Program-made: the position numbers and the translations under genes
Assembly (NCBI RefSeq): GCF_000346465.2
Contig: NC_034014.1
Location: 14,404,218-14,468,217, forward strand
From: Prunus persica
Taxonomy: Eukaryota; Streptophyta; Magnoliopsida; Rosales; Rosaceae
Reading direction: 5' to 3'
DNA length: 64,000 nucleotides
The notes under the pieces: model-generated
The model's input: the letters and a program-made list of their open reading frames with translations, nothing else
What the model was told of the DNA's origin: nothing
Databases searched by the model: none
In this document: positions 44,619-55,637 of the stretch, piece by piece
Position numbering within the stretch: position 1 is the first letter of the stretch
How the letters are laid out: every line of letters begins with the position of its first letter

Positions 44619-45051
44619 TTTTATTTTTATGTTTAGTAACACGTAGTTTCCCGTTCGAGATTAGTTGGATTTCGTGCATGGATGCGTAATGCATGACTGC
44701 GGTCCAATTAATTCTTGAATTGTCCCATTATTTGGACAGTTTGGTAATGCATAGTGTTGTCACATAATCTTCGGCTACATGATTAGGTTTCGAATGTGGA
44801 AATTTCGGTGTCATCTCGGTACGTTCTTCGAGTGGTACGTAGGTATTTATACCTATGCCCACTTCAAGAACTGTGTCGAGATGCTGCCCAAATTAATCCA
44901 CGTCGAAATCCAATCTCATGTAGCCGTAGGTTACGTCATAGGACTATGCATTCCCGAATGGGATAGGGCCCTTACCGGAGGCATAAGGTGACATTATAGC
45001 TTCGTATGAAGTTGTTGTGATTGTTGTGTCGTGATTTTGGTTTCAAGAATT
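44619..45051 (+). promoter_or_regulatory. Leader region of the CACTA-C TNP2 gene
   Basis: No coding similarity and no subterminal motifs. Lies directly before the ATG at 45052. I can place neither the transcription start nor an intron. Confidence 0.35.
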
Positions 45052-48000
45052 ATGAGCAGAAGGTGGATACAGAACCCGAATAGATGCGCAGACGAATACT
45101 TGGATGGAATCGAGGATTTTATTGAGTTTGCACGTAGACACAACCCGGGTGCAACTAGAATTCGTTGTCCTTGTAGGTGGTGTAACAACACGTTGTGGGA
45201 GACAATTGAAAATGTTGGATTTCATTTAGTAAGGAATGGAATGATTGAAACATATAGCATTTGGAACCTTCACGGCGAACAAGTAGACCATGCTTTGTCT
45301 TCAAATGCCCCAAGAGTGGACAATGTTGAACCTATTGTGGATCCTAATGATCAAGTCATGGGTATTATACAGGATGCTTTTCCATTCGCATCGACCAACA
45401 TCAATCAGGAAGGGGAAGATGACGTGCCTACACCAATAGACAGTGCGGAGTTTGAACAGTATGAAAAACTGTTAAAAAATGCCAACCAAGAGTTATACCC
45501 GGGGTGCGAGAGCTTTTCCGTTCTCACTGCCATTGTGGAGCTAATGCACGGAAAAATAAAGTATCGTATGTCGAACTTGTGTTTCGATTACTTTTTGGGG
45601 GTTTTCAAGAGAATGCTTCCGACGGACAATTGTTTGCCGAAAGACCATAAACATGCACAGAAGGTGTTGCATGGTCTTGGATTGGGTTATGAAAAAATCC
45701 ACGCTTGCAAAAACAATTGCATGTTATTCTACAAAGAGCATGAAACGTTGGATACATGCCCTATATGCAATGAGTCGAGGTTCAAAATAACATCCCAGAA
45801 TAGAACGACTAAGATACCACAAAAAGTCATGCGTTATCTGCCCCTTAAACCTAGGATGCAGCGATTGTATATGTCGACGCATACTGCCACAGACATGAGA
45901 TGGCATAAGGAAAAACGGGTAGACGATGATGTGATGCGGCATCCTACAGATGGGGAGGCATGGAAAGAGTTCGATTGAACGTTCCCCGAGTTTGCTGCTG
46001 ATCCCCGAAATGTAAGATTGGGACTTGCCACTGACGGATTCAATCCGTATGGGGTTCTAAACCAACACCACAGCACTTGGCCGATTTTCGCATTCCCATA
46101 TAATTTGCCGCCTTGGAAATGCATGAAAAAAGAATACATGATGATGACTGTTTTGATAACTGAGGATCCTGGCAGGTCAATTGATGTGTACTTAAGGCCT
46201 CTGGTTGATGAGCTGAAAGATTTATGGACAAACGGTGTTCGCACGTACGATAAATCAACTGGGAGGATGTTCACTTTGCGAGCAGCAGTTATGTGGACTG
46301 TGAATGATTTTCCAACATATGCAATGGTTTCTAGGTGGAGCACAAAGGGTGATATGGCATGTCCTGTATGCAAGGAAGATGTAACTTCTGGTTGGCACGC
46401 GGGAAAAGTTTGTTACCTTGGTCATCGGAGATGGTTGCCATGGGACCACGAGTGGCGAGAAAAAGATAAAGAGTTAGACGGGAACACAGAGCGTCGCCTC
46501 AGACCTAGAGAATGGTCCGGTGATGAGATCTTGGAACAGCTGAACCGTTTGGATTTTGCTCCATTCGGGAAAACAGTTAGTCGGACCAGACCTTCTACAC
46601 ATTTGAACTGGACGCACAAGCCTATGTTTTTTGAGCTCCCATATTGGTCGAAACTGAAATTGAGGCACAATCTAGATGTGATACATGTTGAGAAAAATGT
46701 AATCGACACATTGGTGGGCACGATTCTAGATATCGAGGGGAAGACGAAGGACACGATCAAAGCTCGTCTTGATTTGGAAAGAATGGGCATACGAAGGGGT
46801 TTATGGATGAATAGGGACAGTGATAAAGCTAGAAGGGATCTTGCATTCTTTTCTATGAAACCGAATGACAAAAAGGAGTTTCTAAAGTTTGTATCGTCTG
46901 TCAAATTTCTCGATGGGTATGCTTCTAAAATCGCACGTTGCGTGAATGTCGATGGGGGTAAATTTACTGGACTTAAGAGCCATGACTGCCATGTGTTCAT
47001 GCAACGCCTACTTCCTGTGGGTATTCGACACCTACTGCCGGAAGATGTGGTGAAGCCAATCATGTTGTTATCCAGATTTTTTTCCCAACTGACGGCAAAA
47101 ACATTGCGAAGGACAGACATGTTTCAGTTGCGCCATGACATTGTCCAAGTCCTATGCAAGTTTGAGATGATATTTCCTCCAGCTTTCTTTACAAGTATGA
47201 TGCACGTGGTGGTTCACTTGCCAGAAGAGGCATTGCTTGCTGGTCCTGTCAACTATCGCTGGATGTATCCAATAGAAAGGTATATAATCTTTATCATTTG
47301 TGTATGCATCATTATCGACACTTTGCTAATTTGTATCATATCGTTTTATTTTGGCAGGCTTCTTGGAGAGCTGAAAAAAAGTGTACGCAACAGGGCAAAG
47401 CCCGAAGGATCAATTATAGAGGCTTGGGTTCAATATGAGTCGCTTACTTTCTGTGGAATGTATTTAAAAGATGTGGAGACTGTTTTCAATCGTCCTCAAC
47501 GCAATAATGACGGAGGTATGAGAAATGAAAAACTTTCTGTTTTTGCCCAAAGCGCACGACCATTTGGAGATCCTGGACGAGGAGAGTCGTTTACTAGAAA
47601 TGACATGGAGGTAGCGCATTGGTTCGTACTGAACAATTGTGATGAGATAATGGCCTACTTAGATGAGCATGAACAGATGATGAAGCGAGAACATCCATCA
47701 CATTTGGTTGCCCGGAAACACCGTGAATTATTTCCACAATGGTTTTTGGATTCTGTAAGTTATAAGTGTTTTGTAATTGACAAATATAAATTGTAGTATT
47801 TAATTTTGTCAGACTAACATGTAAATGGTTTTGTATACTATTAGGTGAATAAATTGAAATCATCGAATTCCCCCACTTACAGTGATGAGTTATATAACTT
47901 GGCGTTCGGCCCAATTCGCGCTGAATTGTTCTCGGGTTGTAATGTTAACGGCGTCAAATTTTTGGGGGCCGCACGAGATGACAAGTTGTGTACGCAAAAC

Positions 48001-48642
48001 AGCGGTGTCCATGTCCCAGGTGGAGGCGAAAGTACGGAGATTGATTTCTATGGAAAACTGACAACTGTCGTGCAATTGCTTTACAAAGATCGATACCAAG
48101 TCATCATGTTTAAGTGTTGATGGTTCGATACCAACCCAAATAGGGCGGGAAGTGTTAAAATCAACCATGGAGTACTGTCTGTGAACATTAGCAGAACTTG
48201 GTATGATGACGACCCGTATATTTTGGCAAACATGGCGTCCCAAATTGTGTATCTAGATGACCCTAAAGCCGGGAGCGGGTGGAAAGTTGTACAGAAGATG
48301 GATCATAGGAACGTGTATGATATACCAGAACTAGACCCAAGTGACAACGACGTCGACAATGTGGCTGACCAACGTTTAGAATCTTCAATGGAAAATGATG
48401 CGGAAACACTTCGAGATACAAATGTTATACAAGAACCGTTTCAAATAGAAGGAGTGTCTTCAGTAGAAATACCGATTCATTCAATTACAATTGACCTCGG
48501 TGATCTTCCCCGATACGATGTTGCAGTGGGCCCTAGCAACGCCGATGATGCAGTTATAGAGGAGGAGGAGGAAGAAGATTGGGAGACCGAGAGTGATGAT
48601 AGGGATGATAACGAAAGTTATTATAGTTCAGATGATGAATAA
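45052..48642 (+). pseudogene. TNP2-like transposase of CACTA-C (two nonsense codons)
   Basis: Three exons: 45052-47279, 47358-47754 and 47845-48642, with GT-AG ends; the first intron happens to be an open 78 bases. Order: Transpos_assoc (RRWIQNPNRCADEYLDGIED, CPCRWCNN, YSIWNLHGE), Transposase_21 (FNPYGVLNQHHSTWPIF, NLPPWKCMKKEYMM, DVIHVEKNVIDTLVG), DUF4218 (GLKSHDCHVFMQRLLPVGIR, MYPIER then LLGELKKSVRNRAKPEG), DUF4216 (GVKFLGAARDDKLCTQNSGV, VYLDDPKAGSGWKVV) and an acidic tail (EEEEEEDWETESDDRDDNES). TGA at 45976-45978 falls within a conserved EFD-TFPEF stretch. A second TGA is at 48118-48120 in FKC-WFDTNPNR. Both would be explained by CGA to TGA. Otherwise the protein is complete at about 1140 codons. 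Confidence 0.93.
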
Positions 48643-48950
48643 TGAATTTATTTGTAAATTTATTATGTTAGTGTATTCATTTTGTGTAATACAAATCTTT
48701 GAATATATGTAGTTGTTATATGAAATCCTTATATATGTCAACATATGTAACATTGTTAAAACATACAACAAAATCAAAAATGAAAAAATATTTAGTTAAA
48801 CAAGATCGGTAAAACAAATAATATAACCTTCTTTATACAAAGTTAAAAAATGATGAACACAAAAGCTTTCCAACAAATACAAAGCATACACAATTTGAAC
48901 TAAATGAGAATTTATGGCGCCAAATTCTTGCGTAACTTTTAAAAAATGAT
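48643..48950. other. 3' flank of TNP2; no gene seen
   Basis: AT-rich, probably 3' untranslated and spacer sequence of the TNP2 gene. Confidence 0.5.
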
Positions 48951-50645
48951 GAACGCATATGTATTCGTCGTGTAACTTTTACGCGACGAATATACCTCGT
49001 CGCGCATAGTACACGCGACGCATATACATGCGTCGCGTATGGTCTTTTTGCGCGACGACAAGGACCCTTCGTCGCGCAAACATATATTAGGCTAACTTTA
49101 TAGTATAATATATACACACATATATATTTCAAATTGGCGATCGAATTAGTTCATTGTATTCATATCGAGTGTAGGACTGTAGCTGCAAAAAATCATCAAC
49201 ATCGGAGTTAAAATAACCGTTCAATCATCACTTTTTATTTAGAACCGTCGAAAAGTTTTACCCCGTTACTTAATCTCTGAATGTTTTTTTTATCCGATTT
49301 TTGCTGTCTATGATCTCGAAGTATAAAAAAACAAGTTTGACGGCTGGATGACTGAAACTAGTTTCGTAGACTGCGTGTGCTATCAAAATCATATATTCAC
49401 CAAAAACCCTAAAATTTGTTCATACATTTGTGAAAATGTAACTTAACGTTTATGTGGTATCCCCTAGTGTAAAAATTTGAAATTGAAGATCAAATTCAGT
49501 CATTGTATTCATATAGGGTCAACAAATGTTGCTGTAAAAAATGATCAAAATCGGAGTTAAAATAACCGTTAAATCATGACTTTTCATTTATAACCGTTGA
49601 AATATTTTGTCCCGTTCCCTGATATCTGAATGTTTGGTCTTTTTGATTTTTGGCGTATACGATCTCCAAGTATCAAAAAATAAGTTTGCCGGTTGGATCA
49701 TTGAAACTATTTTAGGGTTTAGGATTTAGGGTTTAGGGTTTACATATTAGGCTAAGGGTCTAGGTTTTGCGCGACGAATAACTTTAACCGTCGCACAAAG
49801 TGAAAGTGAAATAGATTGCGCGATGGAAACATCTAGTATTCGTCGCGCAATCTGGGCGACAGTTTTCACCCCTCCATCCCCTTTGAACACTTAGTAAAAA
49901 TTTCAATCAAAATCTTGAACTCGCGCGACGAATTAAAATATATACGTCGCGCAAAGTGAAAGTGAAAAATATTGCGCGACGGATAAATGTTGTGTTCGTC
50001 GCGCAATCTGGGCGACAGTTTTCACACCTCCATCCCCTTCGAACACTTAGTGAAAATTTCAATCAAAATCTTGAACTCGCGCGACGAATCAAATACATGC
50101 GTCGCGCAAACTGAAAGTGAAAAATATTGCGCGACGGATAAATTTGTATTCGTCGCGCAATCTGGGCGACAGTTTTCACACCTCCATCCCCTTTGAACAC
50201 TTAGTGAAAATTTCAACCGAATCAAAATCATGAACTCGCGTGACGAATAACATGTATTCGTCGCGCAAAAGGCACAGACCCTCAGTTTCAGCCTCCTGCT
50301 AAACCCTAAACCCCAAAATTTTGGCGGAACGAGAGCGTTTTGCTCGACGAATGTAATATTTTCCATCGCGCAAGGTTCCCCTCGCGCGACGTTTACTGTC
50401 TTCGTCGCGCAAAAGCACAAACCCTTCAGTTTCAGCCTCCCGCTAAACCCTAAATCCCCAAATTTTGGCGGAACGACAGCGTTTTGCGCGACGAACTATG
50501 TCTTTTTCGTCGCGCAAAAGGCACAGACCCTAATCCCCATTCAAAATTTGGCGTTCTGGGAGACCTTGCGCGACGGATATTTCGTCGCGCAAGATTCATT
50601 AATACCATTTTGCGCAACGCATGCTGTTCTTCGTCGCGCAAAGTC
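48950..50645. repeat. Internal arrays of CACTA-C: GCGCGACG motifs and two tandem families
   Basis: GCGCGACGAA motifs cluster at 48960-49085 and 49765-50645. A ~155-base unit occurs three times (about 49800-50260), each with CTGGGCGACAGTTTTCAC and GAACACTTAGT. A ~145-base unit occurs at 50267 and 50411 with a partial third copy (TTTTGGCGGAACGA). An older ~350-base duplication (49140-49480 and 49490-49740) shares AATCGGAGTTAAAATAACCG. The array sits between the two genes, not only at the ends. Confidence 0.85.
49711..49741. repeat. Degenerate telomere-like TTTAGGG repeat
   Basis: Four near-units, TTTAGGGTTTAGGATTTAGG and onward, inside CACTA-C. Too short for a real interstitial telomere block; telobox-like. 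Confidence 0.8.
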
Positions 50646-50689
50646 GAATAAATTTGCAGAAACGGCCCGATGCCTCCTTCTTCCCCATT

Positions 50690-51440
50690 TCTAGTTTTTC
50701 CTCCATTCTCCCTCTCTCTCCGCCGTCACCTCAGCCCTCTCTCTCTGCCGTCACCTCAGCCACCGCCGCTCCTTCCGTAGCGTCCCCTGCCGTCGCCGTC
50801 GAGCCTGCCTCGCACATAGTCGGTTTTTTCCCGATTCTTCGCCGACTGATTTCTCTCTCCTCCGGCCACCATTTCCGACGCCTGAGGTATGATTTCTCGA
50901 CTATTTTTTGTGCTCTAGCTGATGGTTGGTTAGGATTTCTTGAATTTTCGCCATAGGAAATAGGAATTAAAACCCTAGGTTTTGGCCGGTTTGGGAATTT
51001 CAAATCCGGCCACTTCCGGCCATTTTTCGGGGTAGGTCCGAGAACAAAAGTGGCTCCAATTAATGTTTTTAACCTAGGGTAGGAACCTTGGCCCTTAGTT
51101 TTTAGAATTTTCCGGCGAATGTTATCGCTTTGGACACCCACGCGCTGCCGGGGCGTGTGGTGGCGCGTGGGATGTTGTGGCAGTGGGGCATTGGGTCCCA
51201 GAGCAATCCCCTGTTTGTCACGAGCGCGTAGGTTTGCTCGGATTTGAATTTGGTTACCGTTTGAGTCTTGATCGGATTTCGCCTATTGTGCGATTTCCAG
51301 GTTTGATATGTTCGGACCGTTGGATCGAACTCAAACTCACGTAGTTGTACCTTTGTGTTTCTAGGATCGTTTAGGATTCGACCGATCGTTGATTGGAGTC
51401 CCGGATACTTCGAAATTCCAAACCCTAGGTCATGCTATGC
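50690..51440 (+). promoter_or_regulatory. Promoter/leader of the TNPA-like gene, collinear with the solo gypsy LTR
   Basis: Blocks shared in the same order with the complement of about 7830-7290: TGCTCTAGCTGATGGTTGG, CCGGCCACTTCCGG-like, GGGGTAGGTCC, AGAACAAAAGTGGCTCCAA, CCTAGGGTAGGA, TTTTCCGGCGAA, TTATCGCTTTGG, CACCCACGCGCTGCCGG, GTCACGAG, GCGTAGG, TTTCTAGGATCG. A CT-rich stretch precedes the block here, as the (GA)n on the other strand does in the LTR. The direction of the match is the sense strand of both the LTR and the TNPA-like gene. Confidence 0.75.
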
Positions 51441-51484
51441 TTTTAATTAATTAGTTTAAATTCTTAATGAAATTATATGTGCAG

Positions 51485-53311
51485 ATGTCAGATTTGATTA
51501 GACGTGGTTGGTCGATGATGACTGCACCGAGTTCGGATCCCCCGGCTCAGTCGGCATCTGCTGCTACTGCTCCAGCTTTGATGGAGCACGTGCTGGTTGG
51601 TCCCGGGGCGTCCCAGGCGCCTGCGTCATCCGTCGCGTAGCCAGCTAGTGCTAGGCGGCGGCACTGGCCCGCCGACACCACCGACACGACATCGACCGAC
51701 GGTACTGGTGCCTCGGGATCACAGCCAGGTATAACTACCATTTTGTATTGTTAATTTTATATTGAAATTTGACAATGTTGTTTATTTAACATTAATATCT
51801 TTTTTCTTTGCAGCGAAGAAGAACACCCGAGGGCCGTGTCGTCAGCTGAAGACGGCGAAGGTCACCCGGGTGACCAACAGTCGTATCAGCATCGGATACG
51901 ACGAGCGCCATCGGGCTGCACCGACGGCGGAGTTGCATAGCTCCTTGGCCCACGACATGGGCCACGTCGTGCGGACCCATTGCCCGATGCAATGGAAGTC
52001 TTGGAGGGTCATGCCTGACGAGATCAAGGTGGAGGTTCGTGGCTAGTTGTCGGTATGTACCTTACATTTTCATTAATTTTCTTTAAAATTGTGTATATTT
52101 CTATTACTTAACGTATCTAATTAACTGGTTGCAGACGAACTATAACTTGGAGGATCTCGATGAAGAGTCGTTGGCGTACGTCAACAGACTCTTCGCTGAG
52201 AGGTACAAGCAGTGAAAGAGCGACTTGCACCATCATTTTCAGGCCTTTGATGATCCGCAAGTCGCTCTTCAGGAGGGTTGCCCGAAGGAGCTTGAGGGGC
52301 GGGAGGATAGTTGGGAGTGGCTCTGCGCTCATTTTCAAGCGCCCGAATATGTGGTATTTTTTTAATAATATTTGTTTAATTATTACTTATTTCTTATTAA
52401 TGTTTATTTCATTTTTTTTATTTCATTATTATTTAATTTGTTATATTTTAACTAATACGTTTCATTTTTTGTATAACAGAATAAAGCCCAAGTGAATAAG
52501 GGTAATAGGAAGAAGAAGACCCTTCTCCACCATTCCGGCTCCAGGCCCTTTTCGTATAGGATGGATGCACGGCGACGGGTAATAATCACATAATTTATAT
52601 TTCATTTTTAATGTCATTTTTATTAATTTATTTTTTTCATACTAATATTTTTCTTCTCTTGTTCAATTTAGGAGGGGTCCAAGTTCCCAGAGATCGACGT
52701 CTTTGGTGACGTTTATGTTCGACCCGGGAATGAGTTGGCCGAGTCCCTTCATGTAAGTATTATTTAATTTTAATTCTTATGTTACGCATTCAATTTATAT
52801 GCATGTTTAAATTTATATTTTATGTTATGTTCAACAAACGACGATGGTGGAGAGGAGCCAATTGGTTCTTCAGGAGTCCGCCTCCCAGCTTCCTCCCGAG
52901 ACTCTGATCGAGTCTGTGGCTCCTCCACAGGATGCTGGATTTCAGATATTGACGGAGACGTTGGATCAGACTCTCGGGAGGAGGTCGGGGACATATTGTC
53001 GAGGGATGGGGAATGCCCGGCGGAGGGAACCTAGACCTTGTTCATCGGCGCAGTCAAACAGTCAGGTGACTGCTTTGACAGCACAGGTGGCCGAGCTTCA
53101 GGGTCAGATGTCGGTGATTCTACAGTCCCTCGCACAGAGCGGCTTTCCAATCCCGCAGTTTCGTGCGTCGACCTCCCAGCCCGTCCACCCCTAGCATGCC
53201 CACCAGACCACTGCCCCGGTGGACGCCCAGACCACTGCCACGGTGGATGCCCAGACCTCCGAGCCGCATACTGGCAACGACCCGGTTGATTTTGCTTCAT
53301 TATTTGATTAG
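51485..53311 (+). pseudogene. TNPA-like (Transposase_24) second gene of CACTA-C
   Basis: Exons read as 51485-51728, 51814-52052, 52135-52353, 52480-52580, 52672-52752 and 52844-53311. The Transposase_24 (Ptta/En/Spm) signature is clear: NYNLEDLDEESLAYVNRLF, EGCPKELEGREDSWEWLCAH, then NKAQVNKGNRKKKTLLHHSG, SFRPF-like SYRMDARRR and GDVYVRPGNELAE. A coiled-coil-like end (VTALTAQVAELQGQMSVILQ) and a Gln/Thr-rich tail follow. Such proteins bind the subterminal repeats and bring the ends together. Nonsense codons: TAG 51638, TAG 52044, TGA 52213 and TAG 53192. The acceptor of the last intron (before 52844) has no AG at the expected place. It is inactive as it stands. Confidence 0.85.
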
Positions 53312-53494
53312 TGTATTTATTTTCATCATAAACATTTATTTTATTTTATAACAAAATTTTGTTCTAACTTATTTTTATTGCAATTTCATTGTTTTATCAA
53401 TAAAAAAAAACCAATTTTATTTATAAAAAAATTTAAAAAAATAAAAAACAAAAAAAATAATAATAATAAAAAACAAAAAAAAATTGTAATATTA
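53312..53494. other. 3' flank of the TNPA-like gene; no gene
   Basis: A/T-rich with long A-runs (53400-53485), probably 3' untranslated sequence. Confidence 0.5.
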
Positions 53495-54037
53495 TTTTGC
53501 GCGACGGAAGACGTTTAGTCGCACAAACCCACATGTAACAAAAAAATAAAAAAATCAACTTTTTTATTACTTTAATTCTTGCGCGACGAATACATACGTC
53601 TCGCAAACATGTTTTGCGCGACGAAATTTTTCGTCACGCAACATCTTTTGCGCGACGACTGAGAGTTTCGTCGCGCAAATATATGAGCGACGAAAACTTT
53701 CTCATCGCGCGAATAGTTCTGCGACGAACATATACGTCTCCCGAACTAGTTTTGCGCGACGAATTAGGTTTCGTCGCTATTCATTTCGTCGCGCAAATAT
53801 ACGTTCGCCGAATACTTTATCATCGCGCAAATATTTATGCGACGAACAGTTGTTTCGTCTCCACACCGTTGGTGCAACGATGGTTTATCCGTCGCACAAT
53901 TATGCGCGACGAAGGGTTGTACCTCGTCGCGCAAAGGCTTTCTTCACGATCTTCGTGCGACGGATGGTGCGCGACGAATTTTTTGTCGCACTGAAATTAG
54001 GGCGACTAAATGAGACTTTGCGCGACGTTCTGTTATT
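53495..54037. repeat. CACTA-C 3' subterminal array
   Basis: About twenty GCGCGACGAA / TTCGTCGCGCAAA motifs and single-base variants, often in inverted pairs, running up to the 3' terminal repeat. Confidence 0.92.
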
Positions 54038-54069
54038 CGTCGCGCAAAGAGTAAAATGTAGTAGTGTGA
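54038..54069 (-). repeat. CACTA-C 3' terminal inverted repeat and target duplication (TGA)
   Basis: CGTCGCGCAAAGAGTAAAAT then GTAGTAGTG ends at 54066; TGA follows at 54067-54069, matching the 5' side. Confidence 0.93.
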
Positions 54070-55637
54070 TGACGACAGTGATGATGACGTTACCGTCGAG
54101 ACTGAGGCTAGCGCCCCAGAACGAGAAGACATTTGTGATGTGGGTGACACGCATGAGGATCTTAATGAGGACAACTACTATGATTGCGATAAGGATGCAT
54201 TCGTACACTCTGATGTGTATCCAGAAGAACAGGGTGGCTTGGATACTCCTTCTGGACTTGCTGGCAGCACTGTACACCATATTAGCATTGAACCGGTACT
54301 TGGCATATCTCACGTCCTATTCCCCTTCCATTCTTTGCACCGTGAACTGCCTATTCACCATTCATCCTTATTTTGCAGGTTGTCGATATTTTCGAGGCTC
54401 AAACCTTGCCATTGTTGACCCTGCACAAGGTGCCCAAGAGGTACCCACTGTTTGCTCCCCTTATTTTTGTTTGTACTTGCTTAGTTAGGCAGTCGCCTTT
54501 TCTCTTGCCTTTTGCTTATCTTCGGATGCATGTGACATAGCTTGTTGATTACCTCATACTTACCCCTACATATATATTTTTCAGATTGGGCATGTTTCCC
54601 AAGGCATGGAAGTCGTGCCTGTGATGCCTTCTTCTTCTAAGATGCTCACTATATTGGTTGAGATAGCACTTGTTGAGTCATCTCTGACCATGACACCAGC
54701 AAGTCCTCAAGACAAGGCATCTGCATCGCAAGCTACAAGTCCCTTGCTACCAATCATTCAATACCTTCTTCGAAGGGAACTTGAGCGCATTGTTTCTCCA
54801 GCTTTTCCAGTAGCCCTCCGAGGCAAAACTTTTACATTTCATGGGACACTGCCCATTCCACCCCACGTTCAACCGCTTCTCCAGAGGGGCCTGGAGCCCA
54901 ACTCCCTAGAATCCCTCCCAGCAACCTCATTTGACGACATAGTTACCGATGAAGAGGCTCGGGTTAATGACACTGTTGCCAGGAACGTTTCCGCAGAATG
55001 CTCGTCGAGTACGTCTTGGCTGGAGTGAGAGAATTCCTTTACTACATTCAAGGCCTTGTTTGATGGTGGTGTTCAGATCCTTTGATCCATTGACAAATTC
55101 TTGCCACTTTGTCACCGATTTAACGGTTATGCGACATTTCGGGGAGCTTTTGTATACCCAGAGAAGGTTGAAGCTTTGACAAAATTTATGGACAAGTATG
55201 GAGATTTTATGGAAATTACTGGCATCACCTCCTCATTTTCGAGGTGTGCTGCTTTCCAGGCCTTTGGCTCAGTGCTCCATGGGATGGATACCATGCGCCT
55301 ATTGGACATTACAGATCACCGACTCCTTTGTTGGTGGGATGCAATCTGTGAAGCCATGACCTTGGGTTTTTGGGTGGATTTTCTTCTGAACTTGATGAGA
55401 GATTTAGCACGTGCTGTATTCGAGGCACAGGCTATTCATAGCATGGAATCATTTTCCGGCCCTGATGAAATAAGGGTAGTAGCAGAGGCCTTGAGTCTAA
55501 AGGAGCATGAGTTGGAAAACCAGCATGGGGAACTGCGTGCCCTTTTTCTTGCCCAAGGTGTTTCTGCTGACGTTGCCTGCTGTGTGGCAGAAGCAGCAAC
55601 TAGATCTTCTCATAAGGCCTCTTCTATTCTTTTTTAG

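Larger units (their letters stand above)
43580..54066 (+). mobile_element. CACTA-C: complete 10487-bp CACTA transposon of a second family
   Basis: 29-base terminal inverted repeats starting CACTACTAC, 3-bp duplication TGA on both sides, GCGCGACGAA / TTCGTCGCGC subterminal arrays at both ends, a TNP2-type gene (45052-48642) and a TNPA-type gene with Transposase_24 domain (51485-53311), both on the plus strand. Both genes carry nonsense codons, so this copy cannot move on its own. The subterminal motif differs from CACTA-A/B (GCGCGACG versus ACGACGG), so it is a different family with a different presumed binding site. Confidence 0.95.
41887..55637 (+). pseudogene. PMD gene of Tat-2, interrupted by CACTA-C and degraded
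   Basis: Candidate ATG at 41887 after a possible 5' intron (41162-41873). The PMD core is at 41945-42820: KGWLEWVDRDLLELSTW, RDTIFLSKLW, FVCSWGEFTPTLEDVANIFC and FISLWLGRFVLCDF. In-frame stops include TAG 42413, TGA near 42530 and TAG near 42821. Further exons run to 43579. CACTA-C then occupies 43580-54066, and the acidic exon resumes at 54070 (DDSDDDVTVETEASAPERED) up to a GT at about 54297. Short exons follow, then a large last exon (about 54587-55637) with a proline/serine-rich part and a helical end (EALSLKEHELENQHGELRAL). It carries TGA at 55026 and 55081. It is the counterpart of the Tat-1 gene but clearly diverged, so the two were not made by one recent duplication. Confidence 0.75.

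Noticed and set aside
46422..47120. 232-codon minus-strand frame
   Set aside because: Shadow of the TNP2 exon of CACTA-C.
53900..54313. Minus-strand frame crossing the CACTA-C border
   Set aside because: It spans an insertion boundary and the array; no domain.
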